Below the pieces are notes generated by a model. That model did not search any database and was not told the DNA's origin. It was given only the letters and a program-made list of their open reading frames with translations. The position numbers and the translations under genes are program-made. Source: Acinetobacter sp. (GTDB lineage Bacteria > Pseudomonadota > Gammaproteobacteria > Pseudomonadales > Moraxellaceae). Taken from it: a DNA stretch of 42,715 nucleotides. Every line of letters begins with the position of its first letter. The first letter of the stretch is position 1. The DNA lies in assembly GCA_008017315.1 (NCBI GenBank), contig SSHE01000098.1, positions 1 through 42,715 of the forward strand. Direction: 5' to 3'. Shown piece after piece: positions 19,289-27,338 of this stretch.

Positions 19289-19537
19289 ATGTCTTTGATG
19301 AAAAAACATAGCAATAAGCATATTAGAGAAGCAATTGAATATGCTATTGCTCATGGTTGGGATGTAGTGGAAACGGGTAAATTAGCTCATGCTTTTTGTC
19401 GCTTGCGTTGTTTACAGGGTCATGCAGAACATCAAATGAGTATTTGGAGTACGCCCAAAAGTCCAGAAAACCACGCCAAACAAATTCTGCGTAAAGTTCA
19501 ACAATGTCAAGATGAGTTTGTGGGAAAAAAGGAGTAA
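19289..19537 (+). CDS. Small HicA-like protein, candidate toxin
   Basis: The 82-residue protein is of unestablished function. Predicted order is helix (REAIEYAIAHG), strand (WDVVETG), strand (HAFCRLRC), strand (EHQMSIWSTP), helix (ENHAKQILRKVQQC). That alpha-beta-beta-beta-alpha order, with His34 at the start of the second strand, resembles HicA/YcfA mRNA interferases, whose catalytic His sits in the same place. Sequence similarity to HicA proper is weak. Start ATG 19289 has AGGA six bases upstream; ATG 19298 is an alternative. It is followed five bases later by a DNA-binding partner, as expected for a toxin-antitoxin pair. Confidence 0.7.
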   Translation: MSLMKKHSNKHIREAIEYAIAHGWDVVETGKLAHAFCRLRCLQGHAEHQMSIWSTPKSPENHAKQILRKVQQCQDEFVGKKE

Positions 19538-19542
19538 GAGCA

Positions 19543-20001
19543 ATGCTGAATATTTATCATTTTACTGTGGTGATTCGTGATGCTGATGCCAATATATCTG
19601 ATTTAGAAGATAAACTTTTTGAAGTAGGCTGTGATGATGCCTTGTTATGCTATTATAACGATACAGTATATTTAGAATTTGACCGTGAATCAGAAGGTGC
19701 AGAACAAGCAATTCAATCGGCTTTAACGAATATTCGGTCGGCAGGATTTACACAGCTTGTTGTGCAGGAAGGTGGTGTTTCTACGCTATCAGAAATGGCA
19801 GAGCGAGCAGGACTTACGCGTGCAGCATTATCGCAATATGCTAGAAATAAAAGAGGACAAGGGAATTTTCCTACACCTATGTATGGTGTCGCATCAGGTT
19901 CGGCATTGTATTCATGGCGTGAAGTTGCAGAATGGTTATATCAACAAGGTAAATTGCCGCAGTCACAATATGAAATCGCACAAGTGGCGAGTATGGTTTA
20001 A
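19543..20001 (+). CDS. Two-domain DNA-binding protein, candidate antitoxin or regulator
   Basis: The 152-residue protein has two parts. Residues 1-70 form a small alpha/beta domain (YHFTVVIRDA; DDALLCYYNDTVYLEFDRE; EQAIQSALTNI) that I cannot assign to a named family. Residues 80-135 contain a helix-turn-helix (TLSEMAERAGLTRAALSQYARNKRG) and a following SWREVAEWL segment typical of MerR/AlpA-like DNA readers. AAGGAG overlaps the end of the preceding gene, so translation is coupled. The pairing suggests it binds and neutralises the upstream protein and represses the operon. Function is inferred. Confidence 0.7.
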   Translation: MLNIYHFTVVIRDADANISDLEDKLFEVGCDDALLCYYNDTVYLEFDRESEGAEQAIQSALTNIRSAGFTQLVVQEGGVSTLSEMAERAGLTRAALSQYARNKRGQGNFPTPMYGVASGSALYSWREVAEWLYQQGKLPQSQYEIAQVASMV

Positions 20002-20014
20002 TGAAATAACCTAT

Positions 20015-20063
20015 CCGTCACTACCACAGCAAGATGGGCAATGACGGAGTTGAGTTTGGTTTA
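20015..20063 (+). repeat. Direct repeat, right copy (displaced tsaD 3' end)
   Basis: This copy of the last 49 bases of tsaD stands alone, with no upstream tsaD reading frame, and is followed by an A that would make a TAA stop. It is most simply the original end of tsaD left behind by the insertion. Confidence 0.9.
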
Positions 20064-20079
20064 AACTTACAGGTTGTGA

Positions 20080-20859
20080 TTATTTTTCCACAAAGGCACG
20101 TTCAATCACATAATCACCCAATACGCCCATTTTCGGTGATTCTTTTAACCCTGCTTGGTCCAAGAGTGCAGCGACATCGGTGAGGAAATGTGGACTGCCA
20201 CACAACATGGCACGGTCAGTTTCAGGGTTAAATGGCGGCAAACCAATTTTTTCAAATAACTCACCCGTTTCAATGGCTTTCGTCACACGACCTTCATTTT
20301 TGAAAGGTTCACGAGTGACGGTTGGATAATAAATCAATTTATCCTGAATACCGAGTTCTTGAAAAAATTCATTATTTGGCAATTCATTCAACATTAAGTC
20401 CTGATATGCCAATTCATTCATCCAACGTGTACCATGTACGACGATGACTTTTTCAAATTTTTCATAGGTTTCTGGGTCACGGATTAAAGACAAGAAAGGT
20501 GCAAGCCCCGTGCCTGATGACAATAGATATAAATTCTTTCCAGGATTTAAGTCATCATGAACTAATGTTCCTGTTGGTTTTTTAGAAATGAGAATCTCAT
20601 CACCCACCTGAATTTTTTGTAAAATCGAGGTTAAAGGGCCATCTTGTACTTTAATGGAAAAAAATTCGAGTTCTTCTTCATAGTTGGCACTGGCAATGGA
20701 ATAAGCACGCATTAATGGTTTGCCATTGACTTCTAAACCAATCATCACGAATTGACCGTTTTTAAAACGTAATGCGGTATCACGAGTGGTTTTAAAGCTA
20801 AAGAGGGTATCGTTCCAATGGTGAACATACGTTACACGTTCTACATTAAATGCAGCCAT
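20080..20859 (-). CDS. fpr: Ferredoxin/flavodoxin-NADP(+) reductase
   Basis: The 259-residue protein has the FAD-binding motif RAYSIAS, the NADP-binding GTGLAPFLSLIRDP and a C-terminal VIERAFVEK tail typical of bacterial Fpr. It exchanges electrons between NADPH and ferredoxin or flavodoxin in the cytoplasm and often belongs to oxidative-stress regulons. ATG start with GAGAAA upstream. It is convergent with the tsaD insertion unit and divergent from trmO. Length is normal for the subclass. Confidence 0.92.
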   Translation of the reverse strand: MAAFNVERVTYVHHWNDTLFSFKTTRDTALRFKNGQFVMIGLEVNGKPLMRAYSIASANYEEELEFFSIKVQDGPLTSILQKIQVGDEILISKKPTGTLVHDDLNPGKNLYLLSSGTGLAPFLSLIRDPETYEKFEKVIVVHGTRWMNELAYQDLMLNELPNNEFFQELGIQDKLIYYPTVTREPFKNEGRVTKAIETGELFEKIGLPPFNPETDRAMLCGSPHFLTDVAALLDQAGLKESPKMGVLGDYVIERAFVEK

Positions 20860-20956
20860 TAATTTCTCAATATTTATCCAATAAAAACAGATTGCTATTC
20901 TAATCTAAAATGATTCTCGATACACTGAATATATTTAATGGTCTTTATCAAAAAAA

Positions 20957-21682
20957 GTGATGAATGATGATATTGTTGTCCCTGTGATCGGGGTGATGCG
21001 TTCAGCGTATCGGGGAAAATTTGGTATTCCTCGTCAGCCAAATTTAGTCAGTTCAATGGCTTATGTGGTGATGCAAGCACCTTATGATGATTTGAATGCT
21101 TTTGTTGGCTTGGAGCAATTTAGTCATATCTGGTTGCTTTGGCAATTTCATGAGAATAAGAGAAGAAATTTTTCTGAAGATTTTCAGCCGTTGATTCGTC
21201 CTCCACGTTTGGGAGGGAATCAAAAAATCGGGGTGTTTGCCAGTCGCAGTATGTATCGCCCTGCACCGATTGGGTTATCTGTGGTTCAGTTCGTTGAGAT
21301 AAAACGTGTTGGGCAGGAAACTCGAGTATATGTCAAAGGTGCAGACTTACTCGATGGTACACCTATTTTGGATATTAAGCCGTATCTTGCGTATGTCGAT
21401 GCAATCTTTGATGCAAAAAGTGGCTATGCTCAAATTGCACCTGAACGATACGCCGTATGTTGGTCACAGGAAGCAGAGCAACATCGAGATAAATTATTAA
21501 TAAAAAATGTGATTTCCTTATCTGTACTTGAGGAAATAGAGCAGGTATTGGCACTTAATCCAAAACCAGCGTATCAGCAGAATCAGGATAAGGTATATGG
21601 ATTACACTATGCAGATGTGAATGTACGTTTTAAGGTCTTGCAGCAGACGATTGAAATTGTGGGAATTGCATTTTGGGAGTAG
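20957..21682 (+). CDS. trmO: tRNA t6A37 N6-methyltransferase, TsaA/TrmO type
   Basis: The 241-residue protein has the TrmO signature throughout (PVIGVMRSAYRGKFGIPRQP; FSHIWLLWQFHEN; GVFASRSMYRPAPIGLSVV; GADLLDGTPILDIKPYL). TrmO uses S-adenosylmethionine to make m6t6A37 in tRNA-Thr, acting on the t6A that TsaD helps to make, so two steps of one modification lie about 1.7 kb apart. The start is GTG 20957 or ATG 20960; neither has a strong ribosome site. Confidence 0.9.
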   Translation: MMNDDIVVPVIGVMRSAYRGKFGIPRQPNLVSSMAYVVMQAPYDDLNAFVGLEQFSHIWLLWQFHENKRRNFSEDFQPLIRPPRLGGNQKIGVFASRSMYRPAPIGLSVVQFVEIKRVGQETRVYVKGADLLDGTPILDIKPYLAYVDAIFDAKSGYAQIAPERYAVCWSQEAEQHRDKLLIKNVISLSVLEEIEQVLALNPKPAYQQNQDKVYGLHYADVNVRFKVLQQTIEIVGIAFWE

Positions 21683-21729
21683 TATGGACTGGCTATGAAT
21701 GTATAACCAGTTCGTGTGGGTTGAGTGAT

Positions 21730-21745
21730 ATGCTCGCTTGAGCAT
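21730..21745. repeat. Short hairpin before the GspE-type gene
   Basis: ATGCTC and GAGCAT flank a GCTT loop. There is no T-run, so termination of trmO here is uncertain. Confidence 0.4.
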
Positions 21746-21774
21746 TATAGGGTATGAGGGGATTGGAATAGTCG

Positions 21775-23538
21775 ATGGAACGCTTGCCACGTCATTTAAA
21801 AATTGATTTGCACTGGTGTCTTACGCAGTTAAAAAAAAATCATAAACTGACTGAAAAAGATGCCAATCTGATGCTGACTACGTCACGCTCCAAAGAGCAG
21901 ATGATGTGGCATCCCTTGCAATGGATTGCTCACTTTAATGTGATGGATCATAGTAGTCCTGATAAAAAGCTCACCATCAATCGTTTATGTCAATGGCTTG
22001 CACAAGAGGCTCAACTTGATTATTTTGTGATTGATCCTTTAAAGGCTGATGTGGGTCGCCTCACGCAAGTGATGTCACAGGAATTTGCCTTACGCAATCG
22101 TATTTTGGCGGTCGAAGTGAGTGCTGATGAGGTTGTGATTGGGACAGATCAGCCATTTTATTTTGAATGGGAAGATAATTTACGCAATACCATTAAAGAT
22201 AAAAAAATTAAGGTTGTATTGCTCAATCCAGAACAATTAACCCGTTATTTGCATGAATATTATCAAGTGAGTCGTGCGGTTGCCTCGGCACAAGGTTTAG
22301 GTGCATTTAAAGCTGAAAAAGGTGTCGAAGCTTTATTACAGCTAGGTGATGTGAGTAATAATCCTGATGCCAATGATCAGCATATTGTGCGTATTGTCGA
22401 TTGGGTTTTACAGTTTGCATTTGAACAAGGGGCAAGTGATATTCACTTAGAGCCTCGTAAAGATACTGGGCGAGTGCGTTTTCGTATCGATGGGGTTTTG
22501 CATAATATTTATGATATGCCAGCCAATATTCTGATTGCAGTTGTGGCACGGATTAAGATTCTAGGACGCATGAATGTTGCAGAAAAGCGTAAACCGCAAG
22601 ATGGACGTTTAAAAACTCGCACACCGAAAGGGATGGAAACGGAGTTGCGTTTATCCACATTGCCGACCGCATTTGGTGAAAAAATGGTGATGCGTATTTT
22701 TGACCCAGAAGTATTGGTACGTTCTTTTGCCCAACTTGGATTTACAGGGCAACTTTTGGATACATGGCAGGGATTAACTGCACATACGCATGGTATTATT
22801 TTGGTGACAGGGCCGACTGGGTCAGGGAAAACTACAACTTTATATTCTACCTTAAAGCAGCTTGCGACTGATGCGGTGAATGTGTGTACGGTTGAAGATC
22901 CAATTGAGATGTTAGAGCCGAGCTTTAACCAGATGCAGATTAATTCGGCGATTGATTTGGGTTTTGCAGATGGGATTAAGGCATTGATGCGGCAAGACCC
23001 TGATATTATTATGGTGGGGGAAATCCGTGACCATGATACCGCCAATATGGCGATTCAGGCTGCATTAACAGGACATTTAGTGTTATCCACACTACATACC
23101 AATGATGCACCATCCAGCTTGACTCGTTTAAGTGATTTGGGGGTACAGCCATTTTTATCCGCAGCAACGATTTTGGGTGTTTTGGCACAGCGTTTGGTGC
23201 GAACCTTGTGTCCACATTGTAAAAAAACCACCAGTACCAATCCAGAACAATGGCAAAAACTTACCCAGCCATGGGCAGGGAAGCCACCAGCTCAGGTGTA
23301 TGAGGCTGTGGGCTGTGAGCAGTGTCGTAATACAGGTTATAAAGGGCGGATGGGGTTATATGAAATGATGCCACTGAGTCATGATCTAAAACGCTTACTC
23401 GGTCAAGGGGCAACTTTAGAACAGTTACGTCAAGCAGCGTATCAGGAAGGTTTGCAACCTTTACGATTGGCAGGAGCAAAACGGATTGCCGAAGGGGTGA
23501 CCAGTTTTGATGAGGTTCTACGAGTTGTGCCTTTGTAA
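21775..23538 (+). CDS. GspE/PilB-type secretion or pilus assembly ATPase
   Basis: The 587-residue protein has an N-terminal GspE/MshEN-like domain (to about residue 190) and a C-terminal hexameric ATPase. Walker A, GPTGSGKTT, is at residues 346-354, with an Asp box (CTVEDPIE) and Walker B (IIMVGEIRDHDTA). Two CxxC pairs (CPHC, CEQC) mark the zinc subdomain of GspE and PilB. It powers pseudopilus or pilus assembly from the cytoplasm. No other type II secretion or pilus genes adjoin it, so it is an orphan ATPase and its machine cannot be named here. ATG start; no clear ribosome site. Confidence 0.85.
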   Translation: MERLPRHLKIDLHWCLTQLKKNHKLTEKDANLMLTTSRSKEQMMWHPLQWIAHFNVMDHSSPDKKLTINRLCQWLAQEAQLDYFVIDPLKADVGRLTQVMSQEFALRNRILAVEVSADEVVIGTDQPFYFEWEDNLRNTIKDKKIKVVLLNPEQLTRYLHEYYQVSRAVASAQGLGAFKAEKGVEALLQLGDVSNNPDANDQHIVRIVDWVLQFAFEQGASDIHLEPRKDTGRVRFRIDGVLHNIYDMPANILIAVVARIKILGRMNVAEKRKPQDGRLKTRTPKGMETELRLSTLPTAFGEKMVMRIFDPEVLVRSFAQLGFTGQLLDTWQGLTAHTHGIILVTGPTGSGKTTTLYSTLKQLATDAVNVCTVEDPIEMLEPSFNQMQINSAIDLGFADGIKALMRQDPDIIMVGEIRDHDTANMAIQAALTGHLVLSTLHTNDAPSSLTRLSDLGVQPFLSAATILGVLAQRLVRTLCPHCKKTTSTNPEQWQKLTQPWAGKPPAQVYEAVGCEQCRNTGYKGRMGLYEMMPLSHDLKRLLGQGATLEQLRQAAYQEGLQPLRLAGAKRIAEGVTSFDEVLRVVPL

Positions 23539-23540
23539 AA

Positions 23541-23570
23541 TTTATGTGGACTATAAATAGTCCACATAAA
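23541..23570. terminator. Perfect 14-bp inverted repeat between convergent genes
   Basis: TTTATGTGGACTAT (23541-23554) and ATAGTCCACATAAA (23557-23570) are separated by two bases. It lies between the GspE-type gene and hemP, which point at each other, so a bidirectional terminator is likely; the T-runs are short. Confidence 0.65.
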
Positions 23571-23601
23571 CAACCACGAATTATTTTTGTTTTCGATATT
23601 A

Positions 23602-23772
23602 TTATTTTGTTAGAATCAGGCGGTTATTGCGTGTGAGGCGTAAGCGATATTCTTCGCCTGCATGTAAGATGCGAATCTCACGCCCTAAAGCAAAGAGATT
23701 ACTGGAATGCAGCATGGGTAAATGGTGTCCAGATTCGTGGTGACGAGTAAATAGGGTAAAAGGTGCGTTCAT
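23602..23772 (-). CDS. hemP: Hemin uptake protein HemP
   Basis: The 56-residue protein has a C-terminal half (LGREIRILHAGEEYRLRLTR then NRLILTK) that matches the HemP family core. HemP is a small protein linked to iron limitation and heme uptake operons; in some bacteria it is needed for transcription of the heme receptor gene. A very good Fur box lies 35-55 bases upstream, consistent with iron repression. No heme receptor is beside it here. The ATG has GGAGCAAT upstream. Confidence 0.85.
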   Translation of the reverse strand: MNAPFTLFTRHHESGHHLPMLHSSNLFALGREIRILHAGEEYRLRLTRNNRLILTK

Positions 23773-23804
23773 TGTTATTGCTCCGTGGTATGTGCTTTAA
23801 TGTT

Positions 23805-23823
23805 TTAAATGATAATCATTATC
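23805..23823. promoter_or_regulatory. Fur box upstream of hemP
   Basis: TTAAATGATAATCATTATC matches the 19-bp Fur consensus at 16 positions, with a perfect ATGATAATCAT core. It sits in the divergent spacer, so the Nudix gene on the other side may also respond to iron. Confidence 0.85.
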
Positions 23824-23898
23824 GAATATATCTGTCAATGATTCTCGTTAAAATAATTGCACATTGATGATGTATTTGTGTAAATAAATGGAGAATGG

Positions 23899-24783
23899 AT
23901 GCGTAAACAACCTCTTCGAGTCGCGATTGCTTTAATTGTTCAACAGGCTAAAGTACTGATTGGTTGGCGTGATGCAGCTTTGCATCAGGGCGGTTGCTAT
24001 CAATTTGCTGGTGGAAAGGTTGAAGCGAATGAAACGCCAGAACAAGCGGTACAGCGTGAAGTGCTGGAAGAAGTCGGCATGACTGTTCAGGTATTACGGT
24101 TATTTGAAGAAATAAGCTTTGAGTATCCAGATCGAGCGGTACAGCTGTATTTTTATTTGTGTCAGCCACTATCGCATGAGATGCAACAAGGTTGGCAATG
24201 GGTGGATGTGGATCGGTTAGATACTTTTGAATTTCCTGCAGCCAATCAATCTATTATTCAGCGATTATCATGGGCAAGACACATTGCCATTACTACAGCA
24301 ACACAAAGGCTCAATGTGAAGTCGGGTATGGGTTTATGTTATTTACGTCATCGCACAACATTAGGTGAAGATATTGCACAGTTACATCAGCAGAATATAC
24401 ACGTCATTGTCCCTGTACAGGATTATTTAAACTTAAATCCACACATACAAAAAATGGTTTTTGCAGTGCATTTAAATTCAGCACAATTGCAGCAATATTC
24501 ATCATTGGCAATGTTGCAGGGTAAAAATGTGATTGCAGCTTGTCATCATGTTGCGGATATTCAGCAGGCTAATATGTTGGGTTGTGATGCGATTTTTCTG
24601 AGTCCAGTGCATCGTACTTCAACACATCCAGAGCGAGATGGCATGGGCTGGGAGCAATTTCAGCAGTTGGCTATGCAGGCGAATATGCCTGTTTATGCCC
24701 TTGGTGGGATTGGGCAGCAAGAGCTAGAGACTGCCCAATGTTATGGTGCTTATGGCATTGCAGGGATTTCAGATTTTTGGTAG
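23899..24783 (+). CDS. Nudix hydrolase fused to a ThiE/TenI-like domain
   Basis: The 294-residue protein has a perfect Nudix box at residues 39-61 (GKVEANE then REVLEEVGM), like MutT, which cleans 8-oxo-dGTP from the nucleotide pool. The C-terminal half (GMGLCYLRHRT; DAIFLSPVHRTSTHPERDGMGWEQF; VYALGGIGQQEL) is a thiamine-phosphate-synthase-like TIM barrel. This fusion is known in gammaproteobacteria and usually replaces separate MutT. The barrel's activity is not established. ATG start with GGAGA upstream. It is divergent from hemP across the Fur box. Confidence 0.85.
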   Translation: MRKQPLRVAIALIVQQAKVLIGWRDAALHQGGCYQFAGGKVEANETPEQAVQREVLEEVGMTVQVLRLFEEISFEYPDRAVQLYFYLCQPLSHEMQQGWQWVDVDRLDTFEFPAANQSIIQRLSWARHIAITTATQRLNVKSGMGLCYLRHRTTLGEDIAQLHQQNIHVIVPVQDYLNLNPHIQKMVFAVHLNSAQLQQYSSLAMLQGKNVIAACHHVADIQQANMLGCDAIFLSPVHRTSTHPERDGMGWEQFQQLAMQANMPVYALGGIGQQELETAQCYGAYGIAGISDFW

Positions 24784-24789
24784 GTTCAA

Positions 24790-25569
24790 TTACATGAGAG
24801 AGCTGAAAACCATGTAGGTGGCGACCAGTGCGACCGTGCTGGCAAAGATCTGTTGTACGATACGAGGGGAAATTCTACGAATCAATTGTCGTCCAATCAG
24901 CATTCCGATGATACAGGCGATGACAAAGCTGAGTGTCACTTCTAATGGGTATTGAAATCCTTCCAATACGTGGATAGATATACTTAATCCACCAACGAGA
25001 AAAATAATCATCAATGAGGTTGCTACGATACTTTGCATGTCAAGGTCAGTGGCTTTACGCAGTGCAGGTACAATCACAAAACCGCCGCCCACACCGAGTA
25101 AACCTGTCAGTAATCCTGCAATAATACCAATGAAGCCTAATACCGAAGCAGTTTTGACATTCCAAATAATTCGTCCTGTATTTTGATTGACTTTAATCGG
25201 TGGATTTTCAAAATCGGTGACTTTATTGGTCAAGAGTCGATAGGCAACAATGAACATGACGACACTAAAGCCTAGACTGAGCCACATTGGGGAGATGATG
25301 TGCGAGAGCTGTACGCCGTAGCGTGCCGATGGAATGCTTAGGAGTGCAATCCAAAGTGCAGCCCGATAGCGTACAATTTTTTGAATAAAGCTTTGTATTG
25401 TACCGATAAAGGCGGATAGGGTAATCGCAAGTAAGCCAACGGGTGCAGCTTGTGCTACGCTCCAGCCTTGACTTGCCATGAGGGCAGGTACAGCTAAAAT
25501 ACCACCACCAGCACCCGTTAGACCGAGTAAGCAGCCAATGGCTAAACCTTCTAAAATTAATAACCACAT
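24790..25569 (-). CDS. TauE/SafE-family sulfite exporter
   Basis: The 259-residue inner-membrane protein has about eight hydrophobic segments in two similar halves. Each half has a Gly-rich signature (LLGLTGAGGGILAVPAL; GLLTGLLGVGGGFVIVPAL) diagnostic of TauE/SafE. Members export sulfite, sulfoacetate or related anions. Downstream of a persulfide dioxygenase and sulfide:quinone reductase, it most likely removes the sulfite they make. I chose ATG 25569 (AGAGG upstream) over a TTG at 25617. Two hairpins separate it from the preceding gene. Confidence 0.87.
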   Translation of the reverse strand: MWLLILEGLAIGCLLGLTGAGGGILAVPALMASQGWSVAQAAPVGLLAITLSAFIGTIQSFIQKIVRYRAALWIALLSIPSARYGVQLSHIISPMWLSLGFSVVMFIVAYRLLTNKVTDFENPPIKVNQNTGRIIWNVKTASVLGFIGIIAGLLTGLLGVGGGFVIVPALRKATDLDMQSIVATSLMIIFLVGGLSISIHVLEGFQYPLEVTLSFVIACIIGMLIGRQLIRRISPRIVQQIFASTVALVATYMVFSSLM

Positions 25570-25590
25570 GGGTGATGACCTCTTTTTATC

Positions 25591-25645
25591 CCTTGCTGTG
25601 TTTTTGAAGTACAGCAAGGTTGGGGACGTATGGCAACATACGCCC
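25591..25645. repeat. Two inverted repeats between the SQR-type and TauE genes
   Basis: CCTTGCTGT (25591-25599) pairs with ACAGCAAGG (25611-25619), and CGTATG (25627-25632) pairs with CATACG (25637-25642) with G/C flanks. Two hairpins inside an operon spacer suggest partial termination or mRNA processing that sets a lower level of the exporter. Confidence 0.5.
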
Positions 25646-25666
25646 TAAAAATGGGGGAACAAAAAA

Positions 25667-27325
25667 TTACGATGTGACTTTAGGTTTTACCAGCCATTCA
25701 TGGCCTTTTAACATACCTTCCCAATAAATCGGAGGGAGGATACGCTCTTTGAGTAGCCATGCCATACGGGATGGTTTTTGCCCATCAATAAACCATGTTG
25801 GGAAACTGGGGAGTAATTTACCGCCATAACCAAATTCAGCCAGCACAATCTTGCCACGTTCCACAGTAAGAGGACATGAACCATAGCCATCATAATGGGC
25901 AAACGTGTTGCTTCCACTCAGATATTGCAAGACATTGACGGCGACAATCGGGGCTTGTTTGCGTGCTGCGGCTGCGGTTTTGGCATTTGGTGCATTCATC
26001 ACATCACCCAAAGCAAAAATATGTGGGTACTGGGTATGTTGCAATGTTTGCTGATCCACACTGACCCAACCAGCGGCATCGGTGAGATTGCTGGCACGGA
26101 TAAAATCAGGGGCTTGTTGTGGTGGTACGACGTGAATCATATCAAAATCAGTTTCAAGCAGTGGGGCATTTTCATCATTCACGACTTTAAACCATGCTTT
26201 TTTCTGTGCACCATCAATTTTGACCAGTTGATGATTAAAATGCAGATGAGCATGATAACGTTCAATATAGCTCATCAACGCTGGGACATATTCTTTGACA
26301 CCGAATAACACAGCACCTGTATTATAGAAGTCAATTTGAATGTCTTTGAGTACACCTTGTTTTAGCCAGTGATCGGCAGACAGATATAGGGCTTTTTGTG
26401 GTGCACCTGCACATTTAATTGGCATAGGTGGTTGAGTAAATATCGCTTTACCCCCTTTAAGATTTTGTACCAATTGCCATGTATAAGGAGCAAGGTCATA
26501 ACGATAGTTCGACGTGACACCATTTTTTCCCAGTGTTTCAACTAGGCCTTCGATACCATGCCAGTTGAGTTTTAAACCAGGGCAGACCACCAATACATCA
26601 TAAGCGATGGGTTTACAGCCTTCCAAAATCACCTGTTTTTGTTCTGAGTCAAAAGCAGCAACCGCAGCTTTAATCCATTTGACAGATGTGGGTAATAGAC
26701 TTTGCATCGGACGTGCGGTCGTTTCAGGCTTAAAAATACCTCCGCCGACCATCGTCCAACCAGGTTGATAATAGTGGGTTTCCGCAGGGTCAATGATGGC
26801 AATATCCAAATTTCCCTGACGAGATAGCAAGCTTGCTGCAACAGAAATCCCTGCTGCACCAGCACCAACAATGACTACCGTATGTTTTGCAATGTCGGCA
26901 TCGGTATTGACTTGTTTTAAAATACGAGGGATAAGTCCTTGTAAATCATAGCCTAGCGATTTGGCTTTTAATAAGATCTGGTCAAGTGGTTGGTCGCTCA
27001 GTTGGGCGAGTGCCCATAACGTGATAGAGCGTGTGCCTGTACGGCAGTAGGCAAGGATAGGCTTTTGCATTTTAAGATAAAGGTTTTTAAATTCTTCAGC
27101 TTGCTCATCGCTGACTTTGCCACTGGTGACAGGTAAATATTCGATGTGAATCCCGTGCTGTGCTGCCGCCTGCTGAATTTCAATCACATTAGGTTGGTCT
27201 GCACCTTCGCCATCGGGTCGATTGCAGATAATCGACTGAATGCCTTGACTGGCGATGTGCTGCACATCTTGTACCGTGATTTGTTCGGCGACGTAGAATT
27301 CTGGATTGACTTGTTTTAATGACAT
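25667..27325 (-). CDS. Phosphatase-like domain fused to sulfide:quinone oxidoreductase
   Basis: This 552-residue fusion begins with a TIGR01244/DSP-like domain (residues 1-about 110) carrying the Cys-X5-Arg loop CRTGTRS (C94-R99). The remainder is a flavoprotein with GAGAAG at 154-159 and LGDVMNAP near 440. Cysteines in PIKCAGAPQK (C305) and GYGSCPL (C484) match in context and spacing the two catalytic cysteines of SQOR-type enzymes, so it should oxidise sulfide to persulfide and reduce quinone. ATG 27325 was chosen over an in-frame start inside the preceding gene. The phosphatase-like domain may act as a sulfur transferase; this is unproven. Confidence 0.88.
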   Translation of the reverse strand: MSLKQVNPEFYVAEQITVQDVQHIASQGIQSIICNRPDGEGADQPNVIEIQQAAAQHGIHIEYLPVTSGKVSDEQAEEFKNLYLKMQKPILAYCRTGTRSITLWALAQLSDQPLDQILLKAKSLGYDLQGLIPRILKQVNTDADIAKHTVVIVGAGAAGISVAASLLSRQGNLDIAIIDPAETHYYQPGWTMVGGGIFKPETTARPMQSLLPTSVKWIKAAVAAFDSEQKQVILEGCKPIAYDVLVVCPGLKLNWHGIEGLVETLGKNGVTSNYRYDLAPYTWQLVQNLKGGKAIFTQPPMPIKCAGAPQKALYLSADHWLKQGVLKDIQIDFYNTGAVLFGVKEYVPALMSYIERYHAHLHFNHQLVKIDGAQKKAWFKVVNDENAPLLETDFDMIHVVPPQQAPDFIRASNLTDAAGWVSVDQQTLQHTQYPHIFALGDVMNAPNAKTAAAARKQAPIVAVNVLQYLSGSNTFAHYDGYGSCPLTVERGKIVLAEFGYGGKLLPSFPTWFIDGQKPSRMAWLLKERILPPIYWEGMLKGHEWLVKPKVTS

Positions 27326-27338
27326 GGTAGGTATTCCC

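Larger units (their letters stand above)
19171..20014 (+). mobile_element. 844-bp two-gene unit inserted at the tsaD 3' end
   Basis: The unit runs from the start of one 49-bp repeat to the start of the next. It holds a replacement tsaD tail, a promoter and two overlapping-function small genes. It has no integrase, transposase or IS ends, so it moved either with help in trans or by homologous recombination after DNA uptake. The right repeat, followed by TAA, is probably the original tsaD end. Evidence is direct for the repeats, inferential for the movement. Confidence 0.65.

Noticed and set aside
19289..20001. Identification as classical HicAB
   Set aside because: The partner lacks a HicB domain and similarity to HicA is topological only, so it is reported as HicA-like.
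21775..23538. Part of a type II secretion or type IV pilus cluster
   Set aside because: No other gsp or pil genes adjoin; the gene is a lone ATPase in this window.
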